A stretch of DNA of 64,000 bases, from positions 397,875-461,874 of the forward strand of contig NZ_JAMOHM010000002.1 in NCBI RefSeq assembly GCF_024448335.1, read 5' to 3'. Shown one piece after another: positions 26,535-36,494 of this stretch (position 1 is the first letter of the stretch; the number at the start of each line of letters is the position of its first letter). Both the position numbers and the translations under genes were made by a program. The stretch comes from Stutzerimonas frequens (GTDB lineage: Bacteria > Pseudomonadota > Gammaproteobacteria > Pseudomonadales > Pseudomonadaceae). Under the pieces are notes generated by a model that made no database searches, was not told where the DNA came from, and saw nothing but the letters and a program-made list of their open reading frames with translations.

Positions 26535-28898
26535 TCAGAACAGCCCCAGCTGCCCGTCGATCAGCGAGGCGAAGTCGTCGCCGACAAAGGGCAGGATCGC
26601 GTCCGCCACTGGCTGCAGCTGGCGCGTCACGTAGTGGTCGTAGTCGACGGCAGAGGTGCGCGCCTCCAGTGGCTCAGGGCCGGCGACGGTGATCAGGTAG
26701 CTGATCCAGCCGCCGTTCTGATACTGCCGCGGACGACCAAGGCGGTCATTGCACTCGTCGGCCAGGTGCGCCGCCCGCACATGCGGCGGCACGTTGCGCT
26801 GGTAGTCGTCCAGCCGGCGACGCAGGCGCTTGCGGTAAACCAGCAGCTCGTCGAACTCGCCAGCCAGAGTTCGGCGCACATACTCACGCACGTAATCCTG
26901 GTGCGGCTGGCGGTGGAAGATGCGCAGGTACAGCTCCTGCTGAAAGCGCTGCGCCAGCGGCGACCAGTCCGTGCGCACGGTTTCCAGCCCCTTGAACACC
27001 ATGCCGTCGCTACCATCCGCGCGCGTGACCAGGCCGGCATAACGCTTCTTGCTACCCTCCTCGGCGCCGCGGATCGTCGGCATCAGGAAGCGCCGGAAGT
27101 GCGTTTCGTACTGCAACTCCAGGGCACTGCTCAAGCCATACTCGTCACGCAGATGCCCACGCCACCAGTCGTTGATCCGCTGTACCAGGTCGCGACCGAT
27201 GCGTTCGGCCGCCTCATCCGAATGCGCTCGGCCCAGCCAGACGAACGTCGAGTCGGTGTCGCCGTAGATCACCACGTGACCCTCGGCCTCGATCAGTTCC
27301 CGCGTGCGGCGCATGATCTCGTGGCCACGCAGGGTGATCGACGATGCCAGCCGCGAGTCGAAAAAGCGACAACCACTGGAGCCGAGCACGCCGTAGAAGG
27401 CATTCATGATGATCTTCAGCGCCTGTGACAACGGTTTGTTGTGCTCGCGCTTCGCCGCCTCGCGCCCTTCCCAGACGCGCTCGACGATGGCCGGCAGGCA
27501 ATGCCGGGTGCGCGAGAAGCGCGCCCCGCGAAAGCCTGCAACCGATGCCTCGTCGGTCGGCTGGCGCAGCCCCTCGATCAGCCCCACGGGGTCGATGAGG
27601 AAGGTGCGGATGATCGATGGGTACAGGCTCTTGTAGTCCAGCACCAGCACCGATTCGTATAGCCCCGGCTGCGAGTCCATCACGAAACCGCCCGGGCTCG
27701 CCTCACCCTGGCGCGCGCCCAGGTTAGGCGCAACGAAGCCCTGCCGGTGCATCAACGGCAGATAAAGATGCTCGAACGCCGCCACCGAACCGCCGCTGCG
27801 ATCTGCCGCAAGGCCGGTGACAGTGGCTCGCTCGAGGAGAAACGTCAGCAGCTCGGTATGGGCGAAGATGCGCGTCACCAGCTCGCAATCCTTGAGGTTG
27901 TAGCGGGCCAGCGCCGGCTTGTCCTCGGCGAACATACGGTCGATCTCCGCCATGCGCTGGTAGGGGTTGTCGATCGCCTTGCCCTCCCCCAGCAAGGTCT
28001 GGGCGACATTCTCCAGACTGAACGAGGGGAAGCTCCAGGTCGCCGAGCGCAACGCCTCGATACCGTCGATGATCAGCCGGCCCTCGGCCGCGGCGAAGAA
28101 GTGATTACTGCGTGCGCCATGCTCGCGCCATTCCATCGTCGCCCCGGCGCGCCCCAGGCGCAGCGGCACCTGCAAGCGCTGCGCATGTTCATGCAGTACC
28201 CGCAGGTCGAACTGCACCAGATTCCAGCCGATGATCGCGTCCGGGTCGTGTTCGGCGAACCAGGTGTTCAGCCGTTCGAGCAACTGGCTTCGGCTTTCGC
28301 AGTACTCCAGAGAAAAATCGACGGCCGAAGCATCGCCGTTTTCCGGGCCGAGCATATAGACCTGACGCTGGCCGCAGCCCTCCAGGGCAATGGAATACAG
28401 ATCGCCACGGGCCGTGGTCTCGATGTCCAGCGAGACCAGCCTGAGCCTCGGACGATAGTCCGCCGCGGGTTTGAGCTGCACGGGTGAGGCGTCATAGCGA
28501 TCGGCGCCATCCTCGAAACACACCGGTGCGGTGATGAAGCGCTCCATGAGGTAACGCTCGGGCGGCCTGATATCCGCCTCGTAGACATCCACACCGACAT
28601 CGCGCAGCCGCCGCGCGCAGTCCATCAGTCGGCGATGCGACCGGCAGTACAGCCCCATGACCGGGCGATGATGGAAGTCGTGCAGGTCGAGCGGCCGCAG
28701 CTCAATGTCAGGCTCTTGTCGCAGCATGGACTCGACGAAAGCGCGCCGCTCCTGCGCAAAGAAGGCGACCGAATGCCGGTACGGCACGCACACCCGCCGC
28801 GCCCCGCTGTCGGTGGCGAGCCAGAAACTCACCTCGGTACCCGCAGGCGTCTCTCGCCAGTGACGGGTCAGGATAAAACCCTGCTGCAACTGCGACAT
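26535..28898 (-). CDS. polB: DNA polymerase II (family B, damage-inducible type)
   Basis: A 787-residue protein, the normal PolB length, from ATG 28898 ([20 protein letters not shown]). The 3'-5' exonuclease motif I is [16 protein letters not shown]; motif II contains [15 protein letters not shown]. Polymerase motif A is [15 protein letters not shown], motif B is [15 protein letters not shown], and motif C is [10 protein letters not shown], all intact. The enzyme restarts forks and synthesises past lesions, and is part of the SOS response in E. coli. I did not find a convincing LexA box just upstream. It is monocistronic or followed by the small hypothetical gene. Confidence 0.96.
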   Translation of the reverse strand: MSQLQQGFILTRHWRETPAGTEVSFWLATDSGARRVCVPYRHSVAFFAQERRAFVESMLRQEPDIELRPLDLHDFHHRPVMGLYCRSHRRLMDCARRLRDVGVDVYEADIRPPERYLMERFITAPVCFEDGADRYDASPVQLKPAADYRPRLRLVSLDIETTARGDLYSIALEGCGQRQVYMLGPENGDASAVDFSLEYCESRSQLLERLNTWFAEHDPDAIIGWNLVQFDLRVLHEHAQRLQVPLRLGRAGATMEWREHGARSNHFFAAAEGRLIIDGIEALRSATWSFPSFSLENVAQTLLGEGKAIDNPYQRMAEIDRMFAEDKPALARYNLKDCELVTRIFAHTELLTFLLERATVTGLAADRSGGSVAAFEHLYLPLMHRQGFVAPNLGARQGEASPGGFVMDSQPGLYESVLVLDYKSLYPSIIRTFLIDPVGLIEGLRQPTDEASVAGFRGARFSRTRHCLPAIVERVWEGREAAKREHNKPLSQALKIIMNAFYGVLGSSGCRFFDSRLASSITLRGHEIMRRTRELIEAEGHVVIYGDTDSTFVWLGRAHSDEAAERIGRDLVQRINDWWRGHLRDEYGLSSALELQYETHFRRFLMPTIRGAEEGSKKRYAGLVTRADGSDGMVFKGLETVRTDWSPLAQRFQQELYLRIFHRQPHQDYVREYVRRTLAGEFDELLVYRKRLRRRLDDYQRNVPPHVRAAHLADECNDRLGRPRQYQNGGWISYLITVAGPEPLEARTSAVDYDHYVTRQLQPVADAILPFVGDDFASLIDGQLGLF

Positions 28899-28998
28899 CA
28901 GCCTCCCCGGCACCTGAATGAACAGCAAGCCCGTCCTCTCCCAGGCAGGTCGTATCGCATACCGATGCACCGCACGGTAAACGCCAACCCAGAAAAGC

Positions 28999-29032
28999 AA
29001 AAACCCCCGCACTCTCGCGAGTACAGGGGTTC
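28999..29032 (-). terminator. Terminator of tRNA-Ser
   Basis: On the minus strand, AACCCC and GGGGGTTTTT bracket an inner ACTC/GAGT pairing, giving an interrupted hairpin ending in a T tract just beyond the tRNA. Confidence 0.75.
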
Positions 29033-29045
29033 AGGCTACATGTAA

Positions 29046-29135
29046 TGGCGGAGAGATAGGGATTTGAACCCTAGGTACCCGCGAAGGTACAACGGATTTC
29101 GAATCCGTCCCGTTCGGCCACTCCGGCATCTCTCC
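29046..29135 (-). tRNA. tRNA-Ser (anticodon CGA)
   Basis: A 90-base class II tRNA on the minus strand with a long variable arm. The acceptor stem GGAGAGA/TCTCTCC is followed by discriminator G and encoded CCA. The anticodon loop TTCGAAA gives CGA, reading TCG codons; the T-arm has GGTTCAAATCC. The same tRNA lies next to purC in P. aeruginosa. Confidence 0.97.
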
Positions 29136-29145
29136 AGCGGCGCGC

Positions 29146-29173
29146 ATCATAGCAGCTGGATCGGCTTTGTCGA
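29146..29173 (-). promoter_or_regulatory. Sigma-70 promoter of tRNA-Ser
   Basis: Minus strand: -35 TCGACA (29173-29168), 16-base spacer, -10 TATGAT (29151-29146), then a GCGCGCCGC discriminator. It lies directly before the tRNA 5' end. Confidence 0.65.
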
Positions 29174-29251
29174 ACCCCAACTGCACAGATTTTTTACCGT
29201 TTTTCAGCCGTTTGCACGGTCGGGCAGTCGACTCCGGTCGCCCTGCACCCT

Positions 29252-30121
29252 TCAGACGGTCAGCCGCGTCAGTGCTTCGCGATACTTGTCGGCGGTTTTC
29301 TGCGCGACCTCTGCGGGCACGGCAGGCGCAGGGGGCTGCTTGTTCCAGCCGGTGGACTCCAGCCAGTCGCGGACGAATTGCTTGTCGAAGCTCGGCGGGT
29401 TCTTGCCCTCTTCATAGCTGTCGGCAGGCCAGAAACGGCTCGAGTCGGGCGTCAGCACCTCGTCCATCAAGGTCAAGGTGCCGTCTTCATCGAGGCCGAA
29501 CTCGAACTTGGTATCAGCGATGATGATTCCGCGGGTGGCCGCGTACTCGACGGCTGCACTGTAGAGTGTGATAGACACGTCACGCACCTGCGCAGCCAGC
29601 TCCTTGCCGATGATCGCCTCGCACTGCTCGAAGGAAATGTTCTCGTCGTGGTCGCCTACCGCGGCCTTGGTCGAGGGGGTGAAGATCGGCTGCGGCAGCT
29701 TGGCAGCTTCCTTCAGGCCTGCGGGCAGCTGGATGCCACAGACGGTGCCGCTCTTCTGATATTCCTTCCACCCTGAGCCGACGATATAGCCGCGCACGAT
29801 GGCCTCTACCGCAACCGGCTTGAGACGCTTGGCGACAACGGCACGCCCTTCGACCAGCGGCAACTCGTCAGCCGGCACCACGTCCTCGACCTTGTCGCCG
29901 GTGAAGTGATTGGGAATCAGGCCCTTGAGCTTGTCGAACCAGAAGTTGGAGATGGCGGTCAGGATCTTGCCCTTCTCCGGAATCGGCTCGGCAAGGATCA
30001 CGTCGAAGGCCGACAGGCGGTCGGTGGCGACCATGAGCATGCGCTTTTCGTCGATCTCGTAAAGGTCGCGAACCTTGCCCGAGTAGATCTTCTTCAGGCT
30101 GAGGGCGGTGGGAGTGGTCAT
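29252..30121 (-). CDS. purC: Phosphoribosylaminoimidazole-succinocarboxamide (SAICAR) synthase, long form
   Basis: A 289-residue enzyme from ATG 30121. It joins CAIR and aspartate with ATP in de novo purine synthesis. Motifs are [13 protein letters not shown] (glycine-rich ATP loop), [32 protein letters not shown] and the catalytic-site [12 protein letters not shown]. The sequence is the long type resembling yeast Ade1, about 290-300 residues, and not the 236-residue form I recall in P. aeruginosa at the same locus. It is the last gene of dapA-bamC-purC. Confidence 0.93.
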   Translation of the reverse strand: MTTPTALSLKKIYSGKVRDLYEIDEKRMLMVATDRLSAFDVILAEPIPEKGKILTAISNFWFDKLKGLIPNHFTGDKVEDVVPADELPLVEGRAVVAKRLKPVAVEAIVRGYIVGSGWKEYQKSGTVCGIQLPAGLKEAAKLPQPIFTPSTKAAVGDHDENISFEQCEAIIGKELAAQVRDVSITLYSAAVEYAATRGIIIADTKFEFGLDEDGTLTLMDEVLTPDSSRFWPADSYEEGKNPPSFDKQFVRDWLESTGWNKQPPAPAVPAEVAQKTADKYREALTRLTV

Positions 30122-30215
30122 ACGCAAATTTCCGCAGTTGGCAGGTCAGCAGAAACGAAACAGGCGAAACCATGGGTTTCGCCTATCCGTGTTCGTGTAA
30201 CGGGGCAGCTCGCAG

Positions 30216-31316
30216 TCAGCCCAGGTTGTCCTTGATCAGACTGAGCACCCGACGGGCGACGTCCGCTGGCGCAACGGTATCGATGCTCTTGTCCAGCGTC
30301 ACCTGCACTCCGTTGCCAGCACGGGTCAGCCGCACCTGATAGCGCTCGGCACGTGCCTCGATCTCGTCCTTGTCCGGAGCACCACCGAACAGCCGGCTGA
30401 AGAAACCAGGCTTGTCATCCGGATCGTTGGCACCCTCACTGAGGTTCACGTAATACACGCCCAGGCTACGATCTAGGTCCTCGACACGCACATCGGCGGC
30501 CTGCAAGGCACGACCAATGCTGGACCAGGCCCGGTCGAAATCGCTGTCCAGCTGCAGGGTCGGATTGCCGCTTCCATCCTCGGTCAGATTGACACGACTA
30601 GGCGCATCGAAGTCGCGCTCGGCCAGCAGTGAAACGGAACCACCCTGCTGCGAACTGCGATCCAGACTGGCCTGCAGTTCGTCAAGCAGTACCCGATCGA
30701 GCTCCTTGTTGCTGGAGGTTTCCGGCCAGGCGACATCGGCGCTGCTGCCAGCCGGACGCTTTACGCTAACCACGAAGATCTCACTGGTGTTGCGCTGCAC
30801 GCCGGGCTCAACCCGGACACGCACGCGGGTTTCGCCTTCCTGGATACCCAGATCGCGAACCAGCTCATCGTTCAAGTCGGCGGCGGTCTGCCAGGCGGTG
30901 ACGAACTCGCCAGTCTGACGCCGCTCTTCAGCGATGCTGAAGCCGTTGTCGGTGAAGAACTGCCGGGCTGCGACCCAAACCTGCGACGGCGCATATTGCG
31001 CCACGAGCCAGCGCGTTTCGCCAGCGGACTGCACGCTGAAATCGCTGGTATCAGCGGCAACGGCCAGACGCTGGGGGCGCGGGACTTCATATTTGCCTGT
31101 CGCGCTGGTATCGGCGACTTGCTGTGGGATTGGCAACAGCGGATCGAGCGGCCGGGTCTCCCCTTCGACAGGGACCTGCATCGGCGCTGTCTGACGTGCC
31201 GACAGATAGTCGCTGCCACGGTCACGGAAATATCCTTCGTCGCCCCATAGCCAACCGCAGCCGCTGGTGGTGGAAATGATCAGGGCAAGGGTCGAGAGTC
31301 CGGCCAGTCGCTTCAT
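30216..31316 (-). CDS. bamC: Outer membrane protein assembly factor BamC (NlpB)
   Basis: A 366-residue lipoprotein; the signal ends in STTSGC with lipidated Cys near residue 20, followed by an unstructured loop containing [12 protein letters not shown] that in E. coli contacts BamD. Two helix-grip domains follow, including [22 protein letters not shown] and [17 protein letters not shown]. BamC is an accessory lipoprotein of the BAM complex that folds outer-membrane barrels. It lies 16 bases after dapA, the usual gammaproteobacterial pairing. Confidence 0.93.
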   Translation of the reverse strand: MKRLAGLSTLALIISTTSGCGWLWGDEGYFRDRGSDYLSARQTAPMQVPVEGETRPLDPLLPIPQQVADTSATGKYEVPRPQRLAVAADTSDFSVQSAGETRWLVAQYAPSQVWVAARQFFTDNGFSIAEERRQTGEFVTAWQTAADLNDELVRDLGIQEGETRVRVRVEPGVQRNTSEIFVVSVKRPAGSSADVAWPETSSNKELDRVLLDELQASLDRSSQQGGSVSLLAERDFDAPSRVNLTEDGSGNPTLQLDSDFDRAWSSIGRALQAADVRVEDLDRSLGVYYVNLSEGANDPDDKPGFFSRLFGGAPDKDEIEARAERYQVRLTRAGNGVQVTLDKSIDTVAPADVARRVLSLIKDNLG

Positions 31317-31332
31317 GCGTATTCCTTTGTTA

Positions 31333-32211
31333 TTAAGCCAGCACGCCGGTTTGGCGCATTGCCTGGCGCAGCGGTTCCTGGAAGCTCTGACTGAGCCAGG
31401 TCAACGGCAGACGGATGCCGTTACCCATCAGGCCCATCTCGTGCAATGCCCATTTGACCGGAATCGGATTGGCTTCCAGAAACAGCGCGCGATGCAGCGG
31501 CATCAGGCGCTCATTGATGGCGCGAGCAGTGGTGGCATCACCGGCCATCGCAGCGGCGCAGAGATCGCTCATGGCACGCGGCGCGACGTTTGCGGTCACG
31601 GAGATATTGCCCTTGCCGCCCATCAGCATCAGTTCGACGGCAGTGGGATCGTCACCCGAGTACACGAGAAAGTCCTTGCTGACGCGATCCAGCACTTCCT
31701 GGCCGCGCTTGAGGTCACCCGTGGCCTCCTTGATACCAATGATGTTGGATATCTTGGACAGACGCTCCACGGTATCCGGCAGCATGTCGCAAACGGTACG
31801 ACCGGGCACGTTGTAGAGAATCTGCGGAATCGCCACGGCTTCGGCGATGTGCTTGAAATGCAGGTACAGGCCTTCCTGGGTCGGCTTGTTGTAGTAAGGC
31901 GTCACCAGCAGGCAGGCATCGGCGCCGGCGGCCTTAGCGTTCTCGGTCAGCTCGACTGCTTCGCTGGTGGAGTTGGCGCCCGTTCCGGCGATCACTGGAA
32001 TGCGGCCATTGACCTGGTCGACGACACGCCGGATGACTTCGATGTGCTCGGCGACGCTGAGCGTAGCCGACTCGCCGGTGGTCCCGACAGCAACGATTGC
32101 ATTGGTGCCTTCCTGCAAATGGAAGTCCACCAGTTTGCTCAGGCTGTCCCAGTCCAGACCGCCTTGCGCATCCATGGGCGTGACCAGCGCCACCATACTG
32201 CCCGCAATCAT
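31333..32211 (-). CDS. dapA: 4-hydroxy-tetrahydrodipicolinate synthase
   Basis: A 292-residue enzyme condensing pyruvate with aspartate semialdehyde at the start of lysine and diaminopimelate synthesis. Catalytic residues are visible: the Thr-Thr pair in GTTGESATL near residue 44, Tyr in [13 protein letters not shown], and the Schiff-base Lys in [12 protein letters not shown] near residue 161. AGGAG precedes ATG 32211. First gene of dapA-bamC-purC and divergent from gcvR. Confidence 0.97.
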   Translation of the reverse strand: MIAGSMVALVTPMDAQGGLDWDSLSKLVDFHLQEGTNAIVAVGTTGESATLSVAEHIEVIRRVVDQVNGRIPVIAGTGANSTSEAVELTENAKAAGADACLLVTPYYNKPTQEGLYLHFKHIAEAVAIPQILYNVPGRTVCDMLPDTVERLSKISNIIGIKEATGDLKRGQEVLDRVSKDFLVYSGDDPTAVELMLMGGKGNISVTANVAPRAMSDLCAAAMAGDATTARAINERLMPLHRALFLEANPIPVKWALHEMGLMGNGIRLPLTWLSQSFQEPLRQAMRQTGVLA

Positions 32212-32426
32212 GCAACCACTCCTGCCGGATTCGAAAAAGAGGCGTAATGGTACAAGGCTCCCCGGCGCTTTGCGAGTAGCCTGAGCGCTGGTCTGACACA
32301 GTGGCAGGGCTCCGCCGCTGCCGGCGACCGCATGGCGTTACGCATTCCCTCCGAAGGCGCTTTTCGCTACCCTTAGCCGTTTTCGGCTTGGCTGGCCGTC
32401 CGATTCACCACCGCCAGGAACGCTGC

Positions 32427-32987
32427 ATGTCCACCCCCCCTCTACCTCGCGAACAATTTCTCGTCATCAGCGCCCTCGGCGCCAACCCCATGGAGCTGAC
32501 CAATGTGCTCTGCCGAGCCGCCAACGAGAACCGCTGCGCGGTGGTCAGTACGCGGTTGACGCGCCATGGTGCCTGCAGCGCACTGGTCCTCGAAGTCGCC
32601 GGCAGCTGGGATGCCTTGGCCCGCATGGAAGCCGGATTGCCGGGCCTGTCGAAAAAGCATGCGTTCACGTCCAATGTGGTCCGCAGCGAGGCGCTGGAAA
32701 GCCGCCCGCAAGCCCTGCCTTATGTAGCCTACGTGAGCGCGGTCTATCGTCCGGATATCCTCAACGAGCTTTGCCAGTTCTTCATCGATCATCGCGTAGA
32801 ACTGGAAAGCCTGACCTGTGACACCTACCAGGCCCCGCAGACCGGCGGCACCATGCTCAACGCCACATTGACGGTGACGCTGCCCGCCGGCACCCAGATC
32901 AGCTGGCTGCGGGACCAGTTTCTAGACTTCGCCGATGCGCTCAATCTCGACGCACTGATCGAGCCGTGGCGCCCTCAGAATCCGTAA
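32427..32987 (+). CDS. gcvR: Glycine cleavage system transcriptional repressor (ACT-domain protein)
   Basis: A 186-residue protein, start ATG 32427 (MSTPPLPREQFLVISALG). Two tandem ACT domains are visible, about residues 8-85 and 95-175, with ANPMELTNVLCRAANENRC and YRPDILNELCQFFIDHRVE as regulatory-ligand loops. The E. coli homologue binds GcvA to repress the glycine cleavage operon when glycine is absent. It lies 21 bases before bcp in the same direction. Confidence 0.87.
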   Translation: MSTPPLPREQFLVISALGANPMELTNVLCRAANENRCAVVSTRLTRHGACSALVLEVAGSWDALARMEAGLPGLSKKHAFTSNVVRSEALESRPQALPYVAYVSAVYRPDILNELCQFFIDHRVELESLTCDTYQAPQTGGTMLNATLTVTLPAGTQISWLRDQFLDFADALNLDALIEPWRPQNP

Positions 32988-33008
32988 GGTCCCAGTACAG
33001 GAGCCAAC

Positions 33009-33482
33009 ATGGCCGTCGAAATCGATCATCCCGTTCCGCACTTCCAGGCGCAGGCAACCAGCAGCCAGGTCGTCAGCCCCGAAACATTCGCCGGCAAGCA
33101 GGTCGTGCTGTACTTTTACCCGAAGGACAACACCCCGGGCTGCACGACCGAAGGTCAGGGGTTTCGCGACCATCACCAGGCCTTCCTGGCAGCCGACACC
33201 CTGGTTTTCGGGGTATCGCGCGACAGCCTGAAAACCCATGAGAATTTCCGCGCCAAGCAGGGCTTCCCATTCGAGCTGATCAGCGACAAGGACGAGCAGC
33301 TCTGCCAGCTGTTCGACGTCATCAAGCTGAAGAAACTCTATGGAAAGGAATATCTGGGCGTCGACCGGAGCACCTTCCTTATTGACCGCAACGGGGTCTT
33401 GCGCCGCGAATGGCGCAGCGTGAAGGTTCCAGGTCACGTGGAGGCGGTGCTGGAGGCCGCTCAGGCACTGAATCAAGGTTGA
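33009..33482 (+). CDS. bcp: Thiol peroxidase of the Bcp/PrxQ family
   Basis: A 157-residue cytoplasmic peroxiredoxin with AGGAG before ATG 33009. The peroxidatic Cys lies in YFYPKDNTPGCTTEGQGF. The resolving Cys five residues later in E. coli Bcp is Gln here, so a different Cys or an external thiol must resolve the intermediate; another Cys lies in DEQLCQLFD. I recall the same pattern in P. aeruginosa, so it appears lineage-typical. It reduces hydrogen peroxide and organic hydroperoxides. Confidence 0.94.
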   Translation: MAVEIDHPVPHFQAQATSSQVVSPETFAGKQVVLYFYPKDNTPGCTTEGQGFRDHHQAFLAADTLVFGVSRDSLKTHENFRAKQGFPFELISDKDEQLCQLFDVIKLKKLYGKEYLGVDRSTFLIDRNGVLRREWRSVKVPGHVEAVLEAAQALNQG

Positions 33483-33515
33483 TACAACGGCGGCGGCCTG
33501 CAGCCGCCGCGTCGC

Positions 33516-34592
33516 TCATTCGCCCGTTTCGACCACGACCGCCGCAGCCTCGCGTGGCCAGGCATACAGAACGGCCTTGAACAGGGTGGCCAGCGGGATC
33601 GCGAAGAATACCCCCCAGAAACCCCAGAGCCCACCGAACAGCAATACGGCGCAGATGATCGCCACCGGGTGCAGATTCACCGCCTCGGAGAACAGCAGGG
33701 GTACCAGCACGTTGCCATCCAGCGTCTGGATGATCGCGTAAGCCACCATCAGGTAGAAGAACTGGTCTCCCAGCCCCCACTGGAATATCCCGATCAGTGC
33801 GATCGGAATGGTCACGACCGTCGCGCCGATATAGGGCACCACGACAGAGACGCCGACCAGCATCGCCATCAGCGCGGCATAGTTGAGCCCCAGCGCCGCG
33901 AAGACCGCATACGACACCACAGCACAGATCAGGATCTCGATGGCCTTGCCCCGAATGTAATTGGCGATCTGCAGATTCATCTCCTGAGAGACCTGAGTGA
34001 TCAAACCACGCTCGCGCGGAAGGTAGCCCTTGATCCAGTCGCTGATCTGCTCGCGGTCCTTGAGAAAGAAGAACACCAGGATCGGCACCAGCACCAGATA
34101 GATCATCAGCCCGATCAGCAACGGCAGGCTCGACAACGACGACGTCAGCACCAGCTGGCCGTAGCGACCTATCTCGCCACGCATGAAGTCGATACCACGC
34201 AACACCTGCTCTTCGGTGATCAACTGCGGATAGCGCTCCGGCAGCAGCAACAGCAGCGTCTGCCACTCCACCAGCATGCGTGGCAGCTCGTTGAAAAGCG
34301 TCAGCACCTGCTGCCAGAGCAGCGGCACGATAAACAGCATGCAAACGACCAGCACGCCGATGAACATCAGGAACACCAGCCATACCGCAAGCAGGTGCGG
34401 CACCCGCCGACGCTCCATGGCGCCCACCAACCCCTGCATCAGGAACGCCAGTACCAAACCGGCCAACACTGGCGCCAACATCTTGCCAAGCGTCAGAACA
34501 ACCGCGAATGCAAGAAACAGCAGCACCGCGAGGACGATCGCTTCCTCGTGCGAAAAGTAACGCTGCATCCAGCCACGAAAAACCTTGAGCAT
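33516..34592 (-). CDS. AI-2E family transporter (PerM-like)
   Basis: A 358-residue inner-membrane protein with about eight helices. Signatures are VLAGLVLAFLMQGLVGAMERRRVP, the large soluble loop, QVSQEMNLQIANYIRGKAIEI, and GVSVVVPYIGATVVTIPIAL. Family members include sodium/proton antiporters and the exporter TqsA; the substrate here is unknown. A GC-rich hairpin without T tract (33491-33509) separates it from the convergent bcp. It lies 20 bases after tusA on the same strand. Confidence 0.87.
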   Translation of the reverse strand: MLKVFRGWMQRYFSHEEAIVLAVLLFLAFAVVLTLGKMLAPVLAGLVLAFLMQGLVGAMERRRVPHLLAVWLVFLMFIGVLVVCMLFIVPLLWQQVLTLFNELPRMLVEWQTLLLLLPERYPQLITEEQVLRGIDFMRGEIGRYGQLVLTSSLSSLPLLIGLMIYLVLVPILVFFFLKDREQISDWIKGYLPRERGLITQVSQEMNLQIANYIRGKAIEILICAVVSYAVFAALGLNYAALMAMLVGVSVVVPYIGATVVTIPIALIGIFQWGLGDQFFYLMVAYAIIQTLDGNVLVPLLFSEAVNLHPVAIICAVLLFGGLWGFWGVFFAIPLATLFKAVLYAWPREAAAVVVETGE

Positions 34593-34612
34593 GTGAACCC
34601 CCGTACCGGACG

Positions 34613-34864
34613 TCAGGCCTTGCGCAGCCAGTAGCGATACAGGTCACCCTCGACCTCTTCGTGGACGAGGGTGTGGCCGGCCAACCTGGCGAAACTGCGG
34701 AAATCACGCTGCGAGCCCGGATCGCTCGCCGTAACCTTTAGGACGGCGCCGCTGGCCAGGCGATTGAGCTCCAGCTTGGCCTTGAGCAGGGGCATCGGGC
34801 AATCAAGCCCGACGGCATCGAGTTCGGCGTCGAAGGCAATTGCCTGCGAGGGTGCATCAGACAT
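34613..34864 (-). CDS. tusA: TusA/SirA family sulfurtransferase
   Basis: An 83-residue protein; ATG 34864 is best spaced from GGAGG, with ATG 34867 as alternative. The CPMP motif in VGLDCPMPLLKAKLEL carries the persulfide-accepting Cys. TusA-type proteins shuttle sulfur for tRNA thiolation and molybdenum cofactor synthesis; the P. aeruginosa homologue PA1006 at this locus is linked to molybdenum homeostasis. That link could bear on the molybdoenzyme at 327-2420, but this is inference. Confidence 0.88.
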   Translation of the reverse strand: MSDAPSQAIAFDAELDAVGLDCPMPLLKAKLELNRLASGAVLKVTASDPGSQRDFRSFARLAGHTLVHEEVEGDLYRYWLRKA

Positions 34865-34974
34865 CATGAGCCTCCATGGAAAAGCCCGGCAGCATACCTA
34901 GCCCAGCAGGGCTCTGGCCAGCCGGCCAAGGTCAAGGCTACAGTAGCTGCTCTGATTTCTAAGAGCCCGCCTGG

Positions 34975-36405
34975 ATGAAACTGCTGCGCCCTGCCTTCCT
35001 CACGCTCGCCTGCCTGTTCGCCCAGCCAAGCCTGTCCAATGAGCTGCCTTCGCTGGGCGATGCCAGCTCGGGCATCGTCTCGCCGGAACAGGAACACCTG
35101 CTCGGACGCGCCTGGCTCAGCCTGCTGCGTGGCCAGGTCAAGCAGCTTTCCGACCCCCAACTCAAGGACTACGTGGAAAGCAGCGTGTACCGCCTGGCTG
35201 AAACCAGTCAGCTGCAGGATCGGCGCCTCGAATTTGTCCTGCTCGATAGCCCTCAGCTCAACGCCTTTGCGGCACCGGGCGGCATTATCGGCGTCAACGG
35301 CGGGCTGTTTATCCATGCGCAAACCGAAGCTGAGTATGCGTCGGTGATGGCGCACGAACTGGCCCACCTTTCACAGCGGCATTTCGCTCGCGGCCTGGAA
35401 GCCCAGCAGCGCATGCAGCTGCCGATGATGGCCGCCATGCTCGCTGGCGTCGTGGCGGCTGCAGCCGGTGCCGGCGATGCGGGCATTGCCGCGATCGTCT
35501 CCACCCAGGCCGCGGCCATCCAGGCACAGCGCCGCTTCTCCCGACAGAACGAGCAGGAGGCCGATCGCATTGGCATCGTCAACCTCGAACGCGCCGGCTA
35601 CGATCCACGCGCCATGCCCTCGATGTTCGGCCGGCTGATGCGCCAGTATCGCTATGACCAGAAGCCGCCGGAGTTCCTTCTGACCCACCCGGTCAGCGAA
35701 TCGCGCATCGCCGACACCACCAACCGAGCCGAGCAATACGCACAAGGCGGCACCCAGGACAGCCTGCGCTACCAGTTGATGCGGGCGCGCACGCAACTCA
35801 AGTTCGAAAGCACGCCCGGCGTCGGAGCCAAACGTTTCCGTGCGATGCTCGATGAGAATCCGGAGATGGACGCCGCCCGCTACGGGCTGGCGCTGGCGCA
35901 GATGAAGGCCGGACAGCTCGCCGATGCGGCGAACAGCCTGGCGCCGCTACTGGCCAAGGCACCGGACGACCTCACCTACAATCTCGCACAGGTCGAACTC
36001 GACATCACCGCCAATCGCCTGCAGCACGCTCAGACCCGTCTGCAGCGCCTGCTCCAGCTGTATCCGGGTAACTACCCGGTGCGCCAGATGCACATCGATC
36101 TATTGATGGAGCGGGGCGAGACACAACAAGCCGAGCGTGAGCTGGACAAACTGGCAGAGCAGCGCCACCGGGACCCGGACATCTGGTACCAAGTCGCCGA
36201 GGTCCGCGGACTGAGCGGAAACATCGTCGGCCTGCATCAGGCGCGCGCCGAATACTTCGCACTGGTCGGCGATTACGACCAGGCAATCGAGCAGCTCGAT
36301 CTTGCCAAGCGCCGAGCCAGCAATTTCCAGATTGGCGCGCGAATCGACGCCAGGCAGAAGCAGCTGATCGAAGAGAAGCGCATGGTCGAGGACATGCTGC
36401 GCTGA
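34975..36405 (+). CDS. bepA: BepA-like periplasmic M48 metalloprotease with TPR domain
   Basis: A 476-residue protein with a Sec signal (LLRPAFLTLACLFAQPSLS). The M48 zinc protease domain has HELAH near residues 126-130 (VMAHELAHLSQRHF) and a third ligand in the EQEADRIGI segment. From about residue 270 to the end, TPR repeats such as AARYGLALAQMKAGQLADAA form the chaperone part. In E. coli BepA matures LptD and clears stalled outer-membrane proteins at the BAM complex. It is convergent with nadA. Confidence 0.92.
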   Translation: MKLLRPAFLTLACLFAQPSLSNELPSLGDASSGIVSPEQEHLLGRAWLSLLRGQVKQLSDPQLKDYVESSVYRLAETSQLQDRRLEFVLLDSPQLNAFAAPGGIIGVNGGLFIHAQTEAEYASVMAHELAHLSQRHFARGLEAQQRMQLPMMAAMLAGVVAAAAGAGDAGIAAIVSTQAAAIQAQRRFSRQNEQEADRIGIVNLERAGYDPRAMPSMFGRLMRQYRYDQKPPEFLLTHPVSESRIADTTNRAEQYAQGGTQDSLRYQLMRARTQLKFESTPGVGAKRFRAMLDENPEMDAARYGLALAQMKAGQLADAANSLAPLLAKAPDDLTYNLAQVELDITANRLQHAQTRLQRLLQLYPGNYPVRQMHIDLLMERGETQQAERELDKLAEQRHRDPDIWYQVAEVRGLSGNIVGLHQARAEYFALVGDYDQAIEQLDLAKRRASNFQIGARIDARQKQLIEEKRMVEDMLR

Positions 36406-36445
36406 TCAGCGCAGCGCCGTCATCCACGCACACTGCACCAACGAA

Positions 36446-36473
36446 AAGGCCACGCTCGACGAAGCGTGGCCTT
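36446..36473. terminator. Bidirectional terminator between bepA and nadA
   Basis: An eleven-base perfect stem AAGGCCACGCT / AGCGTGGCCTT with a six-base loop lies between the two convergent genes, with short A and T runs on the flanks. Confidence 0.8.
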
Positions 36474-36494
36474 GGTTCGCCGCAGAATGTGGGC

